From positions 62,001-126,000 of the forward strand of contig JAQPZY010000780.1 in NCBI GenBank assembly GCA_029931535.1: DNA of 64,000 bases, read 5' to 3'. Position 1 is the first letter of the stretch, and each line of letters starts with the position of its first letter. The position numbers and the translations under genes are program-made. Positions 49,173 to 63,620 of this stretch are shown here, in pieces. The DNA comes from Margaritifera margaritifera. Its lineage: Eukaryota; Mollusca; Bivalvia; Unionida; Margaritiferidae. Below the pieces are notes generated by a model. That model saw only the letters and a list, made by a program, of their open reading frames with translations. It ran no database searches and was not told the DNA's origin.

Positions 49173-51620
49173 TTTAGCTAGTTTGTGTATAGAAAATATA
49201 TCCAATATGTAGACATCGTATTTTGTAGTTGTTCTTTGTGCTATAAGCAACACTGATCATAAATAAAACAAATGTGAAAAAATAGTTGCAACTTTGTCCG
49301 TTCATACTTCCAACTAGATTCATTGCATATCACTATTGTTGTGGACAAACATTTCTGTATCGACTAATTGTTTTATATATAATATGTTTTTAATCACCCT
49401 CAACAATCTGTGTTTTTTAGTAGTTGGTAGAAATAAAAAAAGGAAGTGTTCAATGATTATTCTACAGAACAGGTCTTCCCATGATTGCTTGCATGAGCTA
49501 ACCCAATACATGATGTGTATGGTATATTTATAGCTTTGTTTACCACCAGTTCAGAATCATCTGCAAGAACGTCACATGGTTGCATGCATATATTGCACTT
49601 TCAGATTAGACAAAATAGTTAATGTACTAGCTGCAATCTTATCTCAAAATATTCAGATAATAAAGCAAAAAAACATAATACCAGTAATGATTTAAAAAAA
49701 AAAAAAAACTAATAGCGGTATGTTGGACAGTTTGCTCACACAAATATACCACGACCTTTATCCCATTCCACCCATACGAGGCTATAGAATAGCTTTAATT
49801 GAAAACAACTTTGAGATTTGCTGCCTCCAGCTGCAACACAAAAAAAGCAATGACTATCACAACAAGAGGCACACTTTTTATTGAGTCCGCCTGTTTTCTT
49901 TTGCTAGAAAAGACACCATAAAATCATTTAACAATGAGGTTGATCTAGGGTGTGGTCGGACATAAACGCATATACCAAAGTGGTTGCTATGTCGAATTTC
50001 TGTGAGTGCAGACTCGACAAAAATCATGAAAGCATAATGATTAGTCAGTACGCACAGCCTCATGTGATTACCATGCTCTGTCCGAAGTATCACCAAATTA
50101 CATCAATAACTGCTAGGCTAACTGAGATCACAAGATTGTCATAAAAGGACTGAATCCAGCCATAACCTAATTAAAAAGAAGAGCACCTTGCACGGCACAT
50201 TTATCATCCAAGAACTTTTCGACTGCTTCTCAACAGATTAAACTTGCATTTATGGATCTAATCTATGAAGTCTGTGACTAATTTCGAAACTGTTTGTACT
50301 TCTCTTAATAGTAGGATAAGGCTTAGAATCTAAAACTACACGTTATTCCAGGTTTTGTAGTATAGTGGGCTAATATGGTGCAGAAGGGAAATAAACATTA
50401 GCTAATGTTTGGTCTGTGAAATTTTCCAATGGGTCGATAAAGAGCATAAGGGAAATTCAACAATGTGGGTTGCTATGGGGCTTAAGGGAAATTTTACATG
50501 GGTGGGTCAGTATGGGGCATAATAGGAAATGTATGGGGCATCAGGAGAATTTAACATTATGGGTCAATATGGAGATAATGGAAAACATAATGCTTGAAAC
50601 GTCAATAAGTTTAACAATATAGGCCCATATGGCGCCAAGGAAAAGCATAATGTTAAACACGTCCATAGGTTTAACATTCACATTGATTGACCAAAACAGT
50701 CATGAACTATCCATTATCCCTACGTTTACTGCCCAACATTCCACAATTAGTATCCAACACCGTTTGGAGTGACCAACAACCAGTTATATACTATTTAGCA
50801 CCCAATTATGTACTATCCAACACCCAACATTTACTATCAACACGCTGTTTATAGTGTACAATTGAACCTTCTAAATAGCCAAAACACCAGCCAATTTACT
50901 TTTTGTTACTCAATTTGCGAATCCTATTCTTTTATATGTTGCTTTGTATTTAATGTAAAGGCGAAATCTGATCATAGCAAGTAGTATATACATCGAGAGT
51001 GTTTGACCACTCAATAAATTTACTTTGTTTAACTCCATCATCACATCCTGTCTTTTCATATGTAGCACACTGTATTTAATTTAAAGACAAAAACTGCTAA
51101 TGATGAGTAGTATATAAATGGCGAGCACTGAGCCACGCTATATGTGCATCCTGTCTTGTCATATGTAGCAATGAATTTAATTTAAAGACGAAATATATTA
51201 TTAGTGTCAGTGCGGAAATACAATGTACGATTATCTGACAAGAAGCAAAGTTTTGTACCAGTCCTTTAATTTGATTGTTAGCTGATTGAATTACTAGAAA
51301 ATTTCATGAGAACTTTTCAAATCACTGCCAGGGAATGAAGTGTAATAAGGCAAATCATAGTAGCCCATAGATTCTCTGCACCATGAAAGAGAAAACATGA
51401 ACTTTGTTTTTTGATGTGTAAGTTTTTTTGTCGCACCATGAAAGAAAGCAAACATGGACACTTTACTTGAAATGTGATAATTTTGCAACGTAAAAGAAAG
51501 AAAACACGAACTTTGTTCTTCGAAATGTGAATTTTTTGTACTATGAAAGAACAGCCCCGTACTTAATAGTCCGTTGTGTAGATAACTGACATTTTTGTGT
51601 TTACAGGAATCACTCTTTTC
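48300..51620. other. Intergenic sequence, no gene seen
   Basis: AT-rich sequence. A compound (TA)n-(TG)n run lies at 49075-49169. At 50430-50670 loosely repeated gggtcaatatgg(gg/cg)c phrases suggest a decayed ~30-50-bp tandem repeat. The short frames are unremarkable. Confidence 0.45.
49075..49169. repeat. (TA)n-(TG)n compound microsatellite
   Basis: TA run interrupted twice by short TG blocks. Confidence 0.95.
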
Positions 51621-51624
51621 TGTC

Positions 51625-52470
51625 CGTCACAGTGACATTAACCTCTGACCTTTCAATTCCAAAATCAATATGCATCTTCCTTACCCCAAGTATAAGCCAT
51701 TCACACAGTTTGGTTCAATAGGGTTTTTCCTTACCCGAAGTGCAAGTCATCCGCAAAGTATGGTAACTGTAGATGGTCGAGAACTCTAGTTATTATGCAG
51801 AAACCATTTCTTTTCTCTTGGTCAGTGATCTTGATCTTTGAGGGACCCTGGGTGGCCGAGTGGTCTAAGGCGCTCGCCTTTACAGATCACTGACATCTCA
51901 CCTTTGTCCACGTGGGTTCGAGTCTCGGCTTAGCCAAGGTGGATATGTAAGAAAGCTTGCCAGTAGCTTCCCGAGGTTTTCCCGGGTTTTTCATCCACGA
52001 GATATATACTGGTGGCCATGTATGTGTTGCAAAATGGTGTTAAATCCACAAAAAGCAAAAAACCTTGACCTTTGATATTTTGACCTATAAATCGACAGGG
52101 TTATTCAGTACCCCGAGTGCAAGTCATGCGTAAAGATTGGTAACTGAAGATGTTGGAGAATACAAGTTATTGTCTTGAAGCCATTTTCGTTTATAAGGCA
52201 GAGTGACTTTGACCTTCGAGCTTTTGACCCTGAAGTCGATAGGGTTTTTTCTTACCCATAGTGCAAGTCATCTGCACAGTTTGATAATTTAAACCATTGT
52301 GTTGGAACCATTCTTCTTCTTTAAGTCGCAGTGACCTTGACCTTTGAGATTTTACCCTGAAATCGATAGGGTTTTGCCTTTCACCAACTACAAGCCATCC
52401 AAAAAATTTGGTAACTATAGAAGGTGGATGACTAAAGCTGTTGTTCGGAAACGAAATTGGTAAGGGGCAG
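51625..52470. repeat. Decayed ~130-bp tandem repeat interrupted by a SINE
   Basis: Four diverged copies carrying cagtgaccttgacctttgag, aatcgatagggttt, gtgcaagtcat and a ggaaaccatt-like segment. SINE-A copy 2 sits inside the second copy. Confidence 0.82.
51842..52063 (+). mobile_element. SINE-A copy 2 (tRNA-Leu-like head)
   Basis: A box gggtggccgagtggtctaag, B box gggttcgagtctc, body with gaaagcttgccagtagcttc and tail tggtgttaaatccacaaaaa. Flanked by 12-bp duplications cttgatctttga (51830-51841) and cttgacctttga (52064-52075), one mismatch. Confidence 0.88.
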
Positions 52471-52621
52471 ATGGACGTGCGAACATCATTACATAATACT
52501 CTCCACTTGATGTCAGTAACACATCCAACAATTGTGTCATTACAATGATTTGTCAACAACACAATTTCTGATGGTCTGCATAATATGTATTAAGTTTAAC
52601 TTCAATCTACTAAAATCTGCA

Positions 52622-52705
52622 GGAGAAATTATTTTCAAGAGATTATGTCACACGCTAAATTCAACTGTAAGACAGAAAGGGCAGTAACTCTTACAAACGT
52701 AATAG
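52622..52705. repeat. Fragment of a dispersed repeat
   Basis: Shares agattatgtcacacgct(a)aatt and agggcagtaactcttacaaa with the array at 56580-57400. Confidence 0.55.
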
Positions 52706-54014
52706 AGTAATTGGTTTATATATATATATAAGTTCAGTGTGAGTATTAGTTGACTGTGAGAGGGATGAAAGTTCACAGGACATCGGCCGATGCATATCTA
52801 AAGCAAATGCACCAAGTACGTTAAACATTGATATTATATCATGCAATATTGAAGGTCTAATGAATTATAAACAGTCATTCAGTATTCTTCGGTATTGTTC
52901 TAAATTCGCCACTGTGAGTTTATATGAAACAAGGCGAGTAGTAAGGGCGAATTTGATAACGTTTAATGTAACCACATTTCGATAATGTAAGAACAAAGCG
53001 TTCCGTTGGGTACAATGTGGTGTCTCTATTTTTGTTAAAGATAACTTACTGTAATCTGGTTCTGTGAGACTCATGTTTCCTGAATTTGACAATTGTGTAA
53101 TTACACTTTTTGAATGAAATGTGTTTCATATTGGAAAATATATAATTCTATGTTGTGTATACATTTCTCTAGAAGGATCTCCTGTGTATAACCAATGTTG
53201 CGAAAAATATGGTGTTAAGTTGCACAAATCATACTTAGCGAGAGTAAGATTACATTTTCCAGTGGCACTACTGTTTTTGGATTGCGATTTTTATGTAAGA
53301 AGTACAGATTTCTTAGACTTTGCCACTGAAGATCACTTGGATTTTGAATTTGGCGATGTACTGTATGAAAGTGATTCTTTTAAGTGCCAAGAAAAGTAAA
53401 AATCGTGAGAAGTATAACAATTTCGGTATATCATTTGAACAAATATGTTGTACATTTGGAATACACGTTTTAAATGGCAGGGTACATAATGATTTTTATG
53501 GAAATTTTACATGTATAGCTAATGAAGGTATGAGCATTGTAGACTACATTGAATGCTTCCTCAGGACGTTTCCAGTTTATATCATACTTCCATGTTGAGA
53601 AACGAGACGAAAGTGTACATTTTCCGTCAAAATGCACTTTAAGTTTTCCTCGTAATAATTCAGAGGTCGATACAAACAGTGATTATAGAGGGTACTTTTC
53701 TCTGAACAATTAAGATAAATTTTTAAAGATGAGTTCAAGGGACTATTTTTGTTACATTTTAATGAGAGGTTCCTACTGGTGTATGCAAATATATGTGTAT
53801 TGATTAACTAAAATATCGATGAGTTTGTAAGTGCATTATTACATTTGTTTTATACGTCTGAGAATATTTTAAAAAGTTTGACACAGTCTCTTCTGTAAAA
53901 AGATCATCTCAACCATTTTGGTGGGATACCTAGTGTAAAATAGTAAAAATAAAAGAAAATATAAGTTATTGCGTAGTTTTAGGGCAATACATTCTCCAGT
54001 GAATCTTGATTAGT

Positions 54015-54075
54015 ATAAGGTAATCTAAATAACCTATTTGTGTTGCTGTGCCGTAAAGCACCAAACCAAACCAAA
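54015..54075 (+). mobile_element. SINE-B 3' tail fragment
   Basis: Contains tgtgttgctgtgccgtaaag and caccaaaccaaacc, the tail of the SINE-B family, without head or core. Confidence 0.65.
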
Positions 54076-54189
54076 GATATACCCCTACAATTATTAGGCT
54101 CATCTTAAGAACCCTTTGTAATGCTTTCTCTCCATAAACTAGGAAAAATGCCGGTATAAAAAACTTGGCTAAAAAGTGCTAATAAAAAA

Positions 54190-54300
54190 GGTGTGATGAA
54201 TCAATCCCTACCCCATCGGGACCGCAAACCTTTCCACGTTTGAGTCTAAGATAAATCCCTACCCCATCGAGACCACAAGCCTTTCCGCATTTGAGTCTAA
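54190..54300. repeat. Two-copy ~58-bp direct repeat
   Basis: Two copies of tccctaccccatcg(g/a)gacc and cctttcc(a/g)c(g/a)tttgagtcta. Confidence 0.85.
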
Positions 54301-54446
54301 GTATACAATGTACAACTTTCTCTTCAGATATAGATTCATTTTAGAATATCAGAATCTACCAGATGTATATCCAAAATAGTTTCCTCATTACCATCATGAA
54401 CGAATCTTTCTGAATATAGTAGGTTATTAAAATAGTTATACCAATC

Positions 54447-54606
54447 TGAGCCAGATATGTTAGATTTGCTAATATACTAGTAAGCCTATTACCACATATT
54501 CCAATTGTTAGATTTGCTAATATACTAGTAAGCCTATTATCACATATTCCAATTGTTAGATTTGCTAATATAATAGTAAGCCTATTACCACATATTCCAA
54601 TTGTTT
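54447..54606. repeat. 48-bp minisatellite within the LINE remnant
   Basis: Three copies of ttagatttgctaatatacta-gtaagcctattaccacatat-tccaattg. Confidence 0.93.
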
Positions 54607-55600
54607 TCAAAACTTTTTGTGCATTATCTCTACTAGAAACAAGAAAGCTCCTCTGTGTCATCATATTGTTCGTTCGTAACTTTACAAACATATCTGAAGT
54701 AATTTTTGCACGCTTATACGACTCATTGTAACAGCAGATACACGTAATAGAACACTTTAGTAATACTGCTGGAATGGTGGTTAACTTGGATAAGACAAAA
54801 CATAATTGTGTTTCAAAATGGAAAACGTTTAAGGAAGTATAAAGAGTGTTTTAATTTTTTTTAGCACAAACTGGTACAGTTTCATTTTACAAATAGATGG
54901 GTCTAGTGCTTTACACCCCAATGATCCTGGACGAATGCTAAATAAACATTAGTAACACAGAGTATCAAATCTGTTATGGCTATTTTTTTATTACCAAACG
55001 AAATTTGTGTACTTTAGTTGTGAAGAGGCTTTTAAAATATTTGGTACAATAGTAAAACATATAATATGTTATGGTTCTGAAATTTGGGTCTACGCGTATT
55101 CCACATGTATCGAAAGTGTTCAAAGTTGCTTCTATAAACAATATATATGTATCTCACGTGGTGTGAATAATTCTGTTGCCCTTGTAGAATATGGCAGACT
55201 ACTGTTGTGTGTTACATATTATTCTAAGTGTGTTAAATATTGGTGCACATTGTTACATATGGATAGGAGCAGATACCCAACAGAATGCTTCAAAATGCAT
55301 TCATCATTAGATGATAACGGAAAAGTTACATGGGTAGCACATTTCAGATTTATTATTTAGCTTTGTATGGATGTTGCAAGATGTTGGAAAAGTTAGTGTA
55401 TTTGTAAAAGCATTTTCTCAAAGAGTGAAGGATTGCATGAATCAAAATTGGCATGAGAAAATAACACAGTCGTCAAAATGTAGGTATTAGCAAAACGATA
55501 AAACACTATTAAATGTTGGAAAGTATATTTCCAAAGAATTACCATTTTATGTCCATACAGCTCTCTTGAGATTCAGATGTTCTAGTCATAACGTTTTATA

Positions 55601-56140
55601 GAGACTGGTAGACATGATGGTGCTACTACTTCATATCGTTTTACAGAGACTGGTAGACATAATGGTGCTACTACTTCATATCGTTTTATAGAGACTGGTA
55701 GACATGATGGTGCTACTGCTTCATATCGTTTTACAGAGACTGGTAGACATGATGGTGCTACTACTTCATATCGTTTTACAGAGACTGGTAGACATGATGG
55801 TGCTACTACTTCATATCGTTTTACAGAGACTGGTAGTCATGATGGTGCTACTACTTCATATCGTTTTACAGAGACTGGTAGACATAATGGTGCTACTACT
55901 TCATATCGTTTTACAGAGACTGGTAGACATGATGGTGCTGCTACTTCATATCGTTTTACAGAGACTGGTAGACATGATGGTGCTACTACTTCATATCGTT
56001 TTACAGAGACTGTTAGACATAATGGTGCTACTACTTCATATCGTTTTACAGAGACTGGTAGACATGATGGTGCTACTACTTCATATCGTTTTACAGAGAC
56101 TGTTAGACATGATGGTGCTACTACTTCATATCGCTTATGC
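55601..56140 (+). repeat. 45-bp minisatellite inside LINE ORF2
   Basis: Exactly 12 units of gagactggtagacatgatgg-tgctactacttcatatcgtt-ttaca with no indel. In the element's frame each unit reads ETGRHDGATTSYRFT. The last unit runs directly into YRLCNF of the C-terminal knuckle. Confidence 0.97.
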
Positions 56141-56376
56141 AATTTTTTTTATCGCAGTTTTTTGTCGTTTGTGGAAGTTGAATATCATGCGTTTATCATT
56201 TGTAAACATTATCAAGATCTAAGATAAAATATTTAGACAATCGTTGGTATAATAATCCATATGTAGAAACATGGTATGGCTTTATGTCAACACAAAATCC
56301 TTTTGCTACTCACAAAGTTGCATTATTTATATCCCATTTGCTGCATCGTCAAGACAATACATACAATTTATTTTAA

Positions 56377-56392
56377 TATATACACACACACA

Positions 56393-56458
<66 letters not shown>
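56377..56458. repeat. (CA)n-(TA)n microsatellite
   Basis: CA then TA run at the end of the LINE remnant. Confidence 0.95.
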
Positions 56459-56460
<2 letters not shown>

Positions 56461-56579
56461 GCGCTTCAGGCGATAGATTTAATATTTGTATTATTATATA
56501 TTATTGTAATATGGGCCGGTGGCCTAGATGCCTAGATTACCAAATAAATAATCTTGAGAAATAGGAACACATTGATTTG

Positions 56580-57400
56580 CCATTATTCACATCTGTAGAT
56601 GATGGCCATAATACATACCTGAAGCTTCATAGATATCAATAAAAAGATTAAGACAAGTTTGCAGCAATCCACTGAAAACTCTAAGAGTAGTTGTATTTAT
56701 AATATTCTTTCATATATTGCATTCCGCTGTATGATACTAAGGGCAATATCTTTAAAAAAAAAAGATATGCATGGTCAAAAATGTCTGAAGTTATGCATCT
56801 CATGTTGATGATCACACTGTGTACAATGTTTCATGGCGACCAACTGAAAACTGCGCAACTAGCTGCAAACAGAAGATTATATCAAACACTACATTTAGCT
56901 CAATGTCAAAAAGGGCAATAACAAAATTGCAAAGCACATTGATTAGTGGATATGCGGATCTTCAAATGATAGACATAATGTGTACTAGTTTCACAGCAAT
57001 ACATCAAAAACTGATTACCTTGTTGTGTTCACAAGATTCTGTCAAAAACTGCATTAAGCTGCAAGACAAGGGCAATAACTCTAACAAAAATAGCGAGATC
57101 GTAATGATTTGTGAAAATGCGCATATTCAAATGATACACATAGCATGTACCAAGTTTCATGGTGATCCACCGAAAACCTAGAGTAAATGTGTTTACAAGA
57201 TAATGTCATGTACCACATTCAGCTGCAAATCAAACTGTGCAATAACTAATAACATCACGGGAGCAGAGAGAGTCCACAATATAACCATCTTCAGGTGATG
57301 GCCATAATATGTACCAAGTTTTATGGCAATCCATCAAACAGTGTGAGACTAGTTGTGTTTGCTTGATTGTACAACAGACAGAATGCATGGATGAAACGAG
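56580..57400. repeat. Decayed ~190-bp tandem repeat
   Basis: Four loosely matching units, each with a ...catgtaccaagtttcatggc / gatccac(c)gaaaac phrase followed by agggcaataac. Related fragment at 52622 and similar closing phrase at 63565. Confidence 0.65.
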
Positions 57401-57809
57401 GAATCCTATATAAAAGGCATACTGTGACAGGTTAAAGATAAAGAACAGAACTCCAATCGGAAGCAAACTTTGGATACCTGTGACATTTTGCACAATCACT
57501 CGATCGACTCAGCTAATTCAAGTGCAATTTTCAGTGTGGATACCTCTGACATTGTCCAATCACTATATCGACTGGGCTAATCCAAATGCAATTTTCAGTG
57601 TGGAAAACTCTGAAATGATCCCTCTATCAACTGAGTTAATTTAAATACAATTTTAACCGTGGATACCTCTGATATTGTCCACTCAGTCTATCGATCAAAT
57701 ATAGTGGCTGTATGCGCTTGCGCTATATGGTTAGTATTGTTTTGAAGTCACGACTCCAACCCCCACCCCCATAAGAAACCCAACACAACAATGGATGCTG
57801 CAATTGAGC

Positions 57810-59650
<1,841 letters not shown>

Positions 59651-59660
59651 CAGATATTTA

Positions 59661-60328
59661 AAGGCCGCAAGTAATTATGATTGTTTAAAGGCCCAGCAAG
59701 TAATTATGATTGTTTAAAGGCCCAGCAAGTAATTATGATTGTTTAAAGGCCCAGCAAGTAATTATGATTGTTTGAAGGCCCAGCAAGTAATTATGATTGT
59801 TTGAAGGCCCAGCAAGTAATTATGTTTGTTTAAAGGCCCAACAAGTAATTATGATTGTTTGAATGCCCAGCAAGTAATTACGATTGTTTGAAGGCCCAGC
59901 AAGTAATTATGATTGTTTAAAGACCCAGCAAGTAATTATGATTGTTTAAAGACCCAGCAAGTAATTATGATTGTTTAAAGACCCAGCAAGTAATTATGAT
60001 TGTTTAAAGGCCCAGTAAGTAATTATGATTGTTTAAAGACCCAGCAAGTAATTATGATTGTTTGAAGGCACAGCAAGTAATTACGATTGTTTAAATTCCC
60101 AGCAAGTAATTATGATTGTCTAAAGGCCCAGCAAGTACTTATGATTGTTTAAAGGCCCAGCAAGTAATTATGATTGTTTGAAGGCCCAGCACGTTTTTAT
60201 GATTGTTTGAAGGCCCAGCAAGTAATTATGATTGTTTAAAGGCCCAACAAGTAATTATGATTGTTTAAAGGCCCAGGAAGTAATTATGATTGTTTGAAGG
60301 CCCAGCAAGTAATTATGATTGTTTGCTG
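59661..60328. repeat. 28-bp minisatellite
   Basis: About 24 copies of aaggcccagcaagtaattat-gattgttt with scattered substitutions. Confidence 0.96.
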
Positions 60329-60439
60329 AGAGTAAGATAATATTTACACACATATGCATAATGAGATCACATAATTTAAATATTAATGAAAATGCGATTG
60401 TGCTGAAAAACAAAACTGAAATTGAATTTAAAAACAAAA

Positions 60440-61085
60440 CACATTGTAAGTATTAACATTCCATCTGTTGTGAGAAAAAAACAAACTTACACCAGGAACT
60501 ACGAACAAGAAGTTTTACAATATTAATTAAAGAATGGCTTCGTTTTACTGGAGATAGAGAAGAGGTCAGAAGAAGGAGGGAAGAGGAAAAAGAGAGAAAA
60601 AGCACAAACATATGCTGATTATCAATAAAAAGAACTGTTAAAATCTTTGGATCAGTGCAATATAAAAACACTCAAAAGACATGTGGACAAGTTGTATATA
60701 TGGCTCTGGTAGCTAACTAGCTAGCCCTATGTTTCTCGTTCAGTTTTGTTTTAGGTTTATAATTACATCCTTATAGTGGTTTTCAGTGCTATGGGCAGAT
60801 TTTTATTATGTTCTGTTTTTGGAAGCAAAGATTCAGTGTGCATACATTCTTGTACTCTATCCAGTGTGTACATATTCTATGTTATATATATTCTTTGTCT
60901 TTTCACATACTAGTATGCCACAAGCTGAATTGCTGTATTAACCAATGTGATCCTATATTTTATGCTATGTATACATTTTGACTGTTATTATTTGTATTGT
61001 CATTTGATTTGAGCTCATTTATGTTCAATTCTAAACTTGTTATGGACGTTCCAATAAAATAATCTGACTGAAATGTATTGAATAT
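60440..61085 (+). other. Possible retroelement or gene 3' end
   Basis: A short charged frame (KEWLRFTGDREEV then Arg/Glu/Lys-rich) ends at a TGA near 60618. About 430 bp later comes caataaaataatctgactga, a poly(A)-signal/LINE-tail-like ending. It could be a LINE 3' end or a decayed host exon; I cannot decide. Confidence 0.35.
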
Positions 61086-61399
61086 ATTTCTGAAATACTT
61101 ACTTCTATTTTCCTTTCAAATGTTATCAATATCGATTATCTTTTGTTGAAATATATTATTGTTAATACATTATATGCTTATAAATTATGTGACAAGTGAG
61201 ACGTATGTATTGCAAATTAATTCATACTTACCTACCTTACCTTGGAGCAAATTTTTTTATTGACTAAATTAATGTAGCTTAATTGAAAGTGCAATATTGT
61301 GATATATACTTCAATTATGATGACGTAATTCACAAGAATAAATATCTCAAATCTGTTGTCTTTAGGTTTGATTCCAATCAATAATGAAAACTTTCTTTG

Positions 61400-61648
61400 G
61401 TTTGTGGTTTCGTGGATTTTAACACCATTTTTCAGCACATGATAGACTATACATGGCGGCCAGTACATTTGGTGGAGGAAGAACCCGGGAAGACCCCGTA
61501 ATGAACCTCCGACCCACGGGAAGCTACTGGCAAGCTTTCTCACATATCTACATTGACCGCACCGAGACTCGAAACCAACGCGGACAGAGGTGATATGTCA
61601 GTGGTCTGTAAAGGCGAGCGCCTTAGACCACTCGGCCACCCTGAGCCT
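61400..61648 (-). mobile_element. SINE-A copy 3 (tRNA-Leu-like head), minus strand
   Basis: On minus: A box ggtggccgagtggtctaagg, B box ggtttcgagtctcgg, body with gagaaagcttgccagtagct, tail with ggtgttaaaatccacgaaac. Flanked by 15-bp duplications tgaaaactttctttg (61385-61399) and tgaaaactttgtttg (61649-61663), one mismatch. Confidence 0.88.
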
Positions 61649-61759
61649 TGAAAACTTTGTTTGAAACAAATATGACTATTTATGGATGTCTGTAACCAAC
61701 ATAATTTCAATGCAGATCCAGTACTGCCAATAGTTGTCAGTATTGACTTGAGCCTACAG

Positions 61760-62045
61760 TAAAGTAAACATTTTCAACAGTTGAAAGTATTTCGTTGGGC
61801 CAACAATAAAACAACAACTGTCATTTGTTGACATCATTGTATAGACCAACGTGAATAGTCACTTTATTTAAATGCTGGACCAACGTTGTAAACGTTGTCT
61901 TTGGTTGACAGACAAAGGTGGGCCAACAATGAACCAAGCTGTTTACCATACTAAGAGCCGACGAGCAAAACGGCATTGGATCAACGTTGCTTTCCCATCA
62001 TAAACCAGTATACAATGGCACAACAAATGTTAGCTATCTGGGAAT
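61760..62045. repeat. Diffuse CCAACGTTG-rich repeat
   Basis: Recurrent ccaac(g/a)ttg and gttgac/gtcaac words in both orientations; looks like an old interspersed element without clear ends. Confidence 0.4.
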
Positions 62046-62309
62046 GTATATTAAGTTCCGTCATGTACTTTTGTCCTTATGATCTACTAGTAGCAATTAT
62101 TCTCATGCATTTAGGTTACAATTGCATGTCTCTTGTGCATTGATACTTGTTGAAACTTAATTTTACTTTGCAGATAAAAAGTCGGGAGAAAACAAACTTT
62201 CCTAGCATCGTCCGTACAACAGTTACTATTGTAGCAGTCAGATTTTACGAACTTAATGCATAGGATGCAACTGGTCTATATTCTTAAGTTTAATGAGAAA
62301 GTCCTAAGC

Positions 62310-63620
62310 ACGAAAAAGAACCATTTTCATTCAGAACCAATTAAGTATTTCAAGAAGTGTTTTAGTGAAAATCCCACGTCTATTCCATCATTTACGCAAG
62401 TGTAGAGATATCAAGATTTTCAAGAAGTCCACTATGGTGCCCTGTTGGAGCTCAGACGAATACCAGTTTTATTCAGAACTAGCAACATACTGCTATAATA
62501 GTATTTTAGTAAAAACCCAATGTCTATACGACCATCAATTCTGAAGAAGTAACAATATATAGACTCTGAAAATTGCCGTCAAGGCAGTAATTATGAAGGT
62601 TAGTTCAGCATAATTTTAATACATTGCAAAAAGTTTTTTTTTTTTTTTTTTTAAAGATTTAAATGGTTGATATAGTGATCCGTCTAGGAGAAGCAGCTGT
62701 CATGTGATTTTTAAATTTTTTAAAAAATTGCCATCATTTTCATTTAGTATAAACTTCATATGTTGAGAAGAGTTTTGGTGAAGACCCAATGTCAGTACGA
62801 CCATCCCATCAAGGAGCAGTAATAACACTATTTTCAAGATGGTCACAATTGATCAGCACGTGTTTTATTTAAGATAAACTATACATCATAAGATATCTTT
62901 TAGTGAAACCCCCATGCTGATATGATACTTCATTCAGGACGAGGAGCGATGACAAAAATTTTAAGCTGGCTAACATAGTGGAAATTTTTGATGTCCAAAT
63001 GGCAACGTTTACATTTCAGACTAACTAGATACCATACACGTCGTTTGGTGAAATCCCCATATTGATATGACCATGCATTCAGGAGAAGTAGCTATAACAC
63101 AATTTTCGAGATCGTCGCCATGGCGACTATATTGGATGCTAGATAGAAATAGTTTTCATTGAGAACCAAATAGACATGATAAGAAGTCTTCCGGTGGAAA
63201 CCTCATGTCGATATGACTTTCCGTTCAGGAGTGATAACAAGATTTTCAACATGGCTGCCATAGCGGCATATTGGATGTCAGATTGGCACCATTTATTTTT
63301 AGGATCAACTAGACACCATAGGAAATCTGTAGATATCACCATCCATCCAGGAAGACTAGCGATAATATTTTCAAGACGGATGCCATATTGGAGGTCAGAT
63401 CGGCGTCATTTTCATTTAGTACCAAATAAATATCATAAGAAGTCCTCTGGTAAAACCCACGTCCGTTCAGGAGGTGTAATGATACGATTTTCCAGATGGT
63501 TGTCGTTGGGGACATATTGGTTGTCATATCGGCACCATTTTTATCTAGTATGAACAAAACCTTGTGATGAATGTGTGTAAAATTTCATGGCAATCCTTTA
63601 AGTAGTTTAGGATCTCTAGT
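62310..63620. repeat. Decayed ~110-150-bp tandem repeat
   Basis: Nine or so diverged units sharing cattcagaaccaa(tt), agaagt(c/g)tttt(a/g)gtgaaa, ccca(t/c)gtc(g/t)atatgacca, caggagaagtag and attttcaagatggc. The close, aaatttcatggcaatccttt, resembles the unit at 56580-57400. Confidence 0.75.

Larger units (their letters stand above)
52823..56390 (+). pseudogene. Degraded LINE (non-LTR retrotransposon), internally deleted
   Basis: Pieces in the right order: an endonuclease start reading NIDIISCNIEGL (from 52823) and ATVSLYETR; endonuclease middle YNNFGISFEQICCTFGIHVL and NGRVHNDFYGNFTC (53398-53520); a late reverse-transcriptase segment GMVVNLDKTK (near 54770); then VEYGRLLL, YWCTLL, LRFRCSSHN (55180-55590). 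C-terminal zinc-knuckle-like CN...EVEYHAFIICKHYQDLR follows at 56138-56225. Many stops and frameshifts; the RT core is missing between ~53700 and 54700. From family knowledge this order matches endonuclease-encoding animal LINEs. Contains a 45-bp tandem expansion (separate entry). Confidence 0.8.

Noticed and set aside
53121..53598. Host gene in overlapping frames
   Set aside because: The peptides match the order of endonuclease motifs of a LINE and are broken by a frameshift; better explained as a retroelement remnant.
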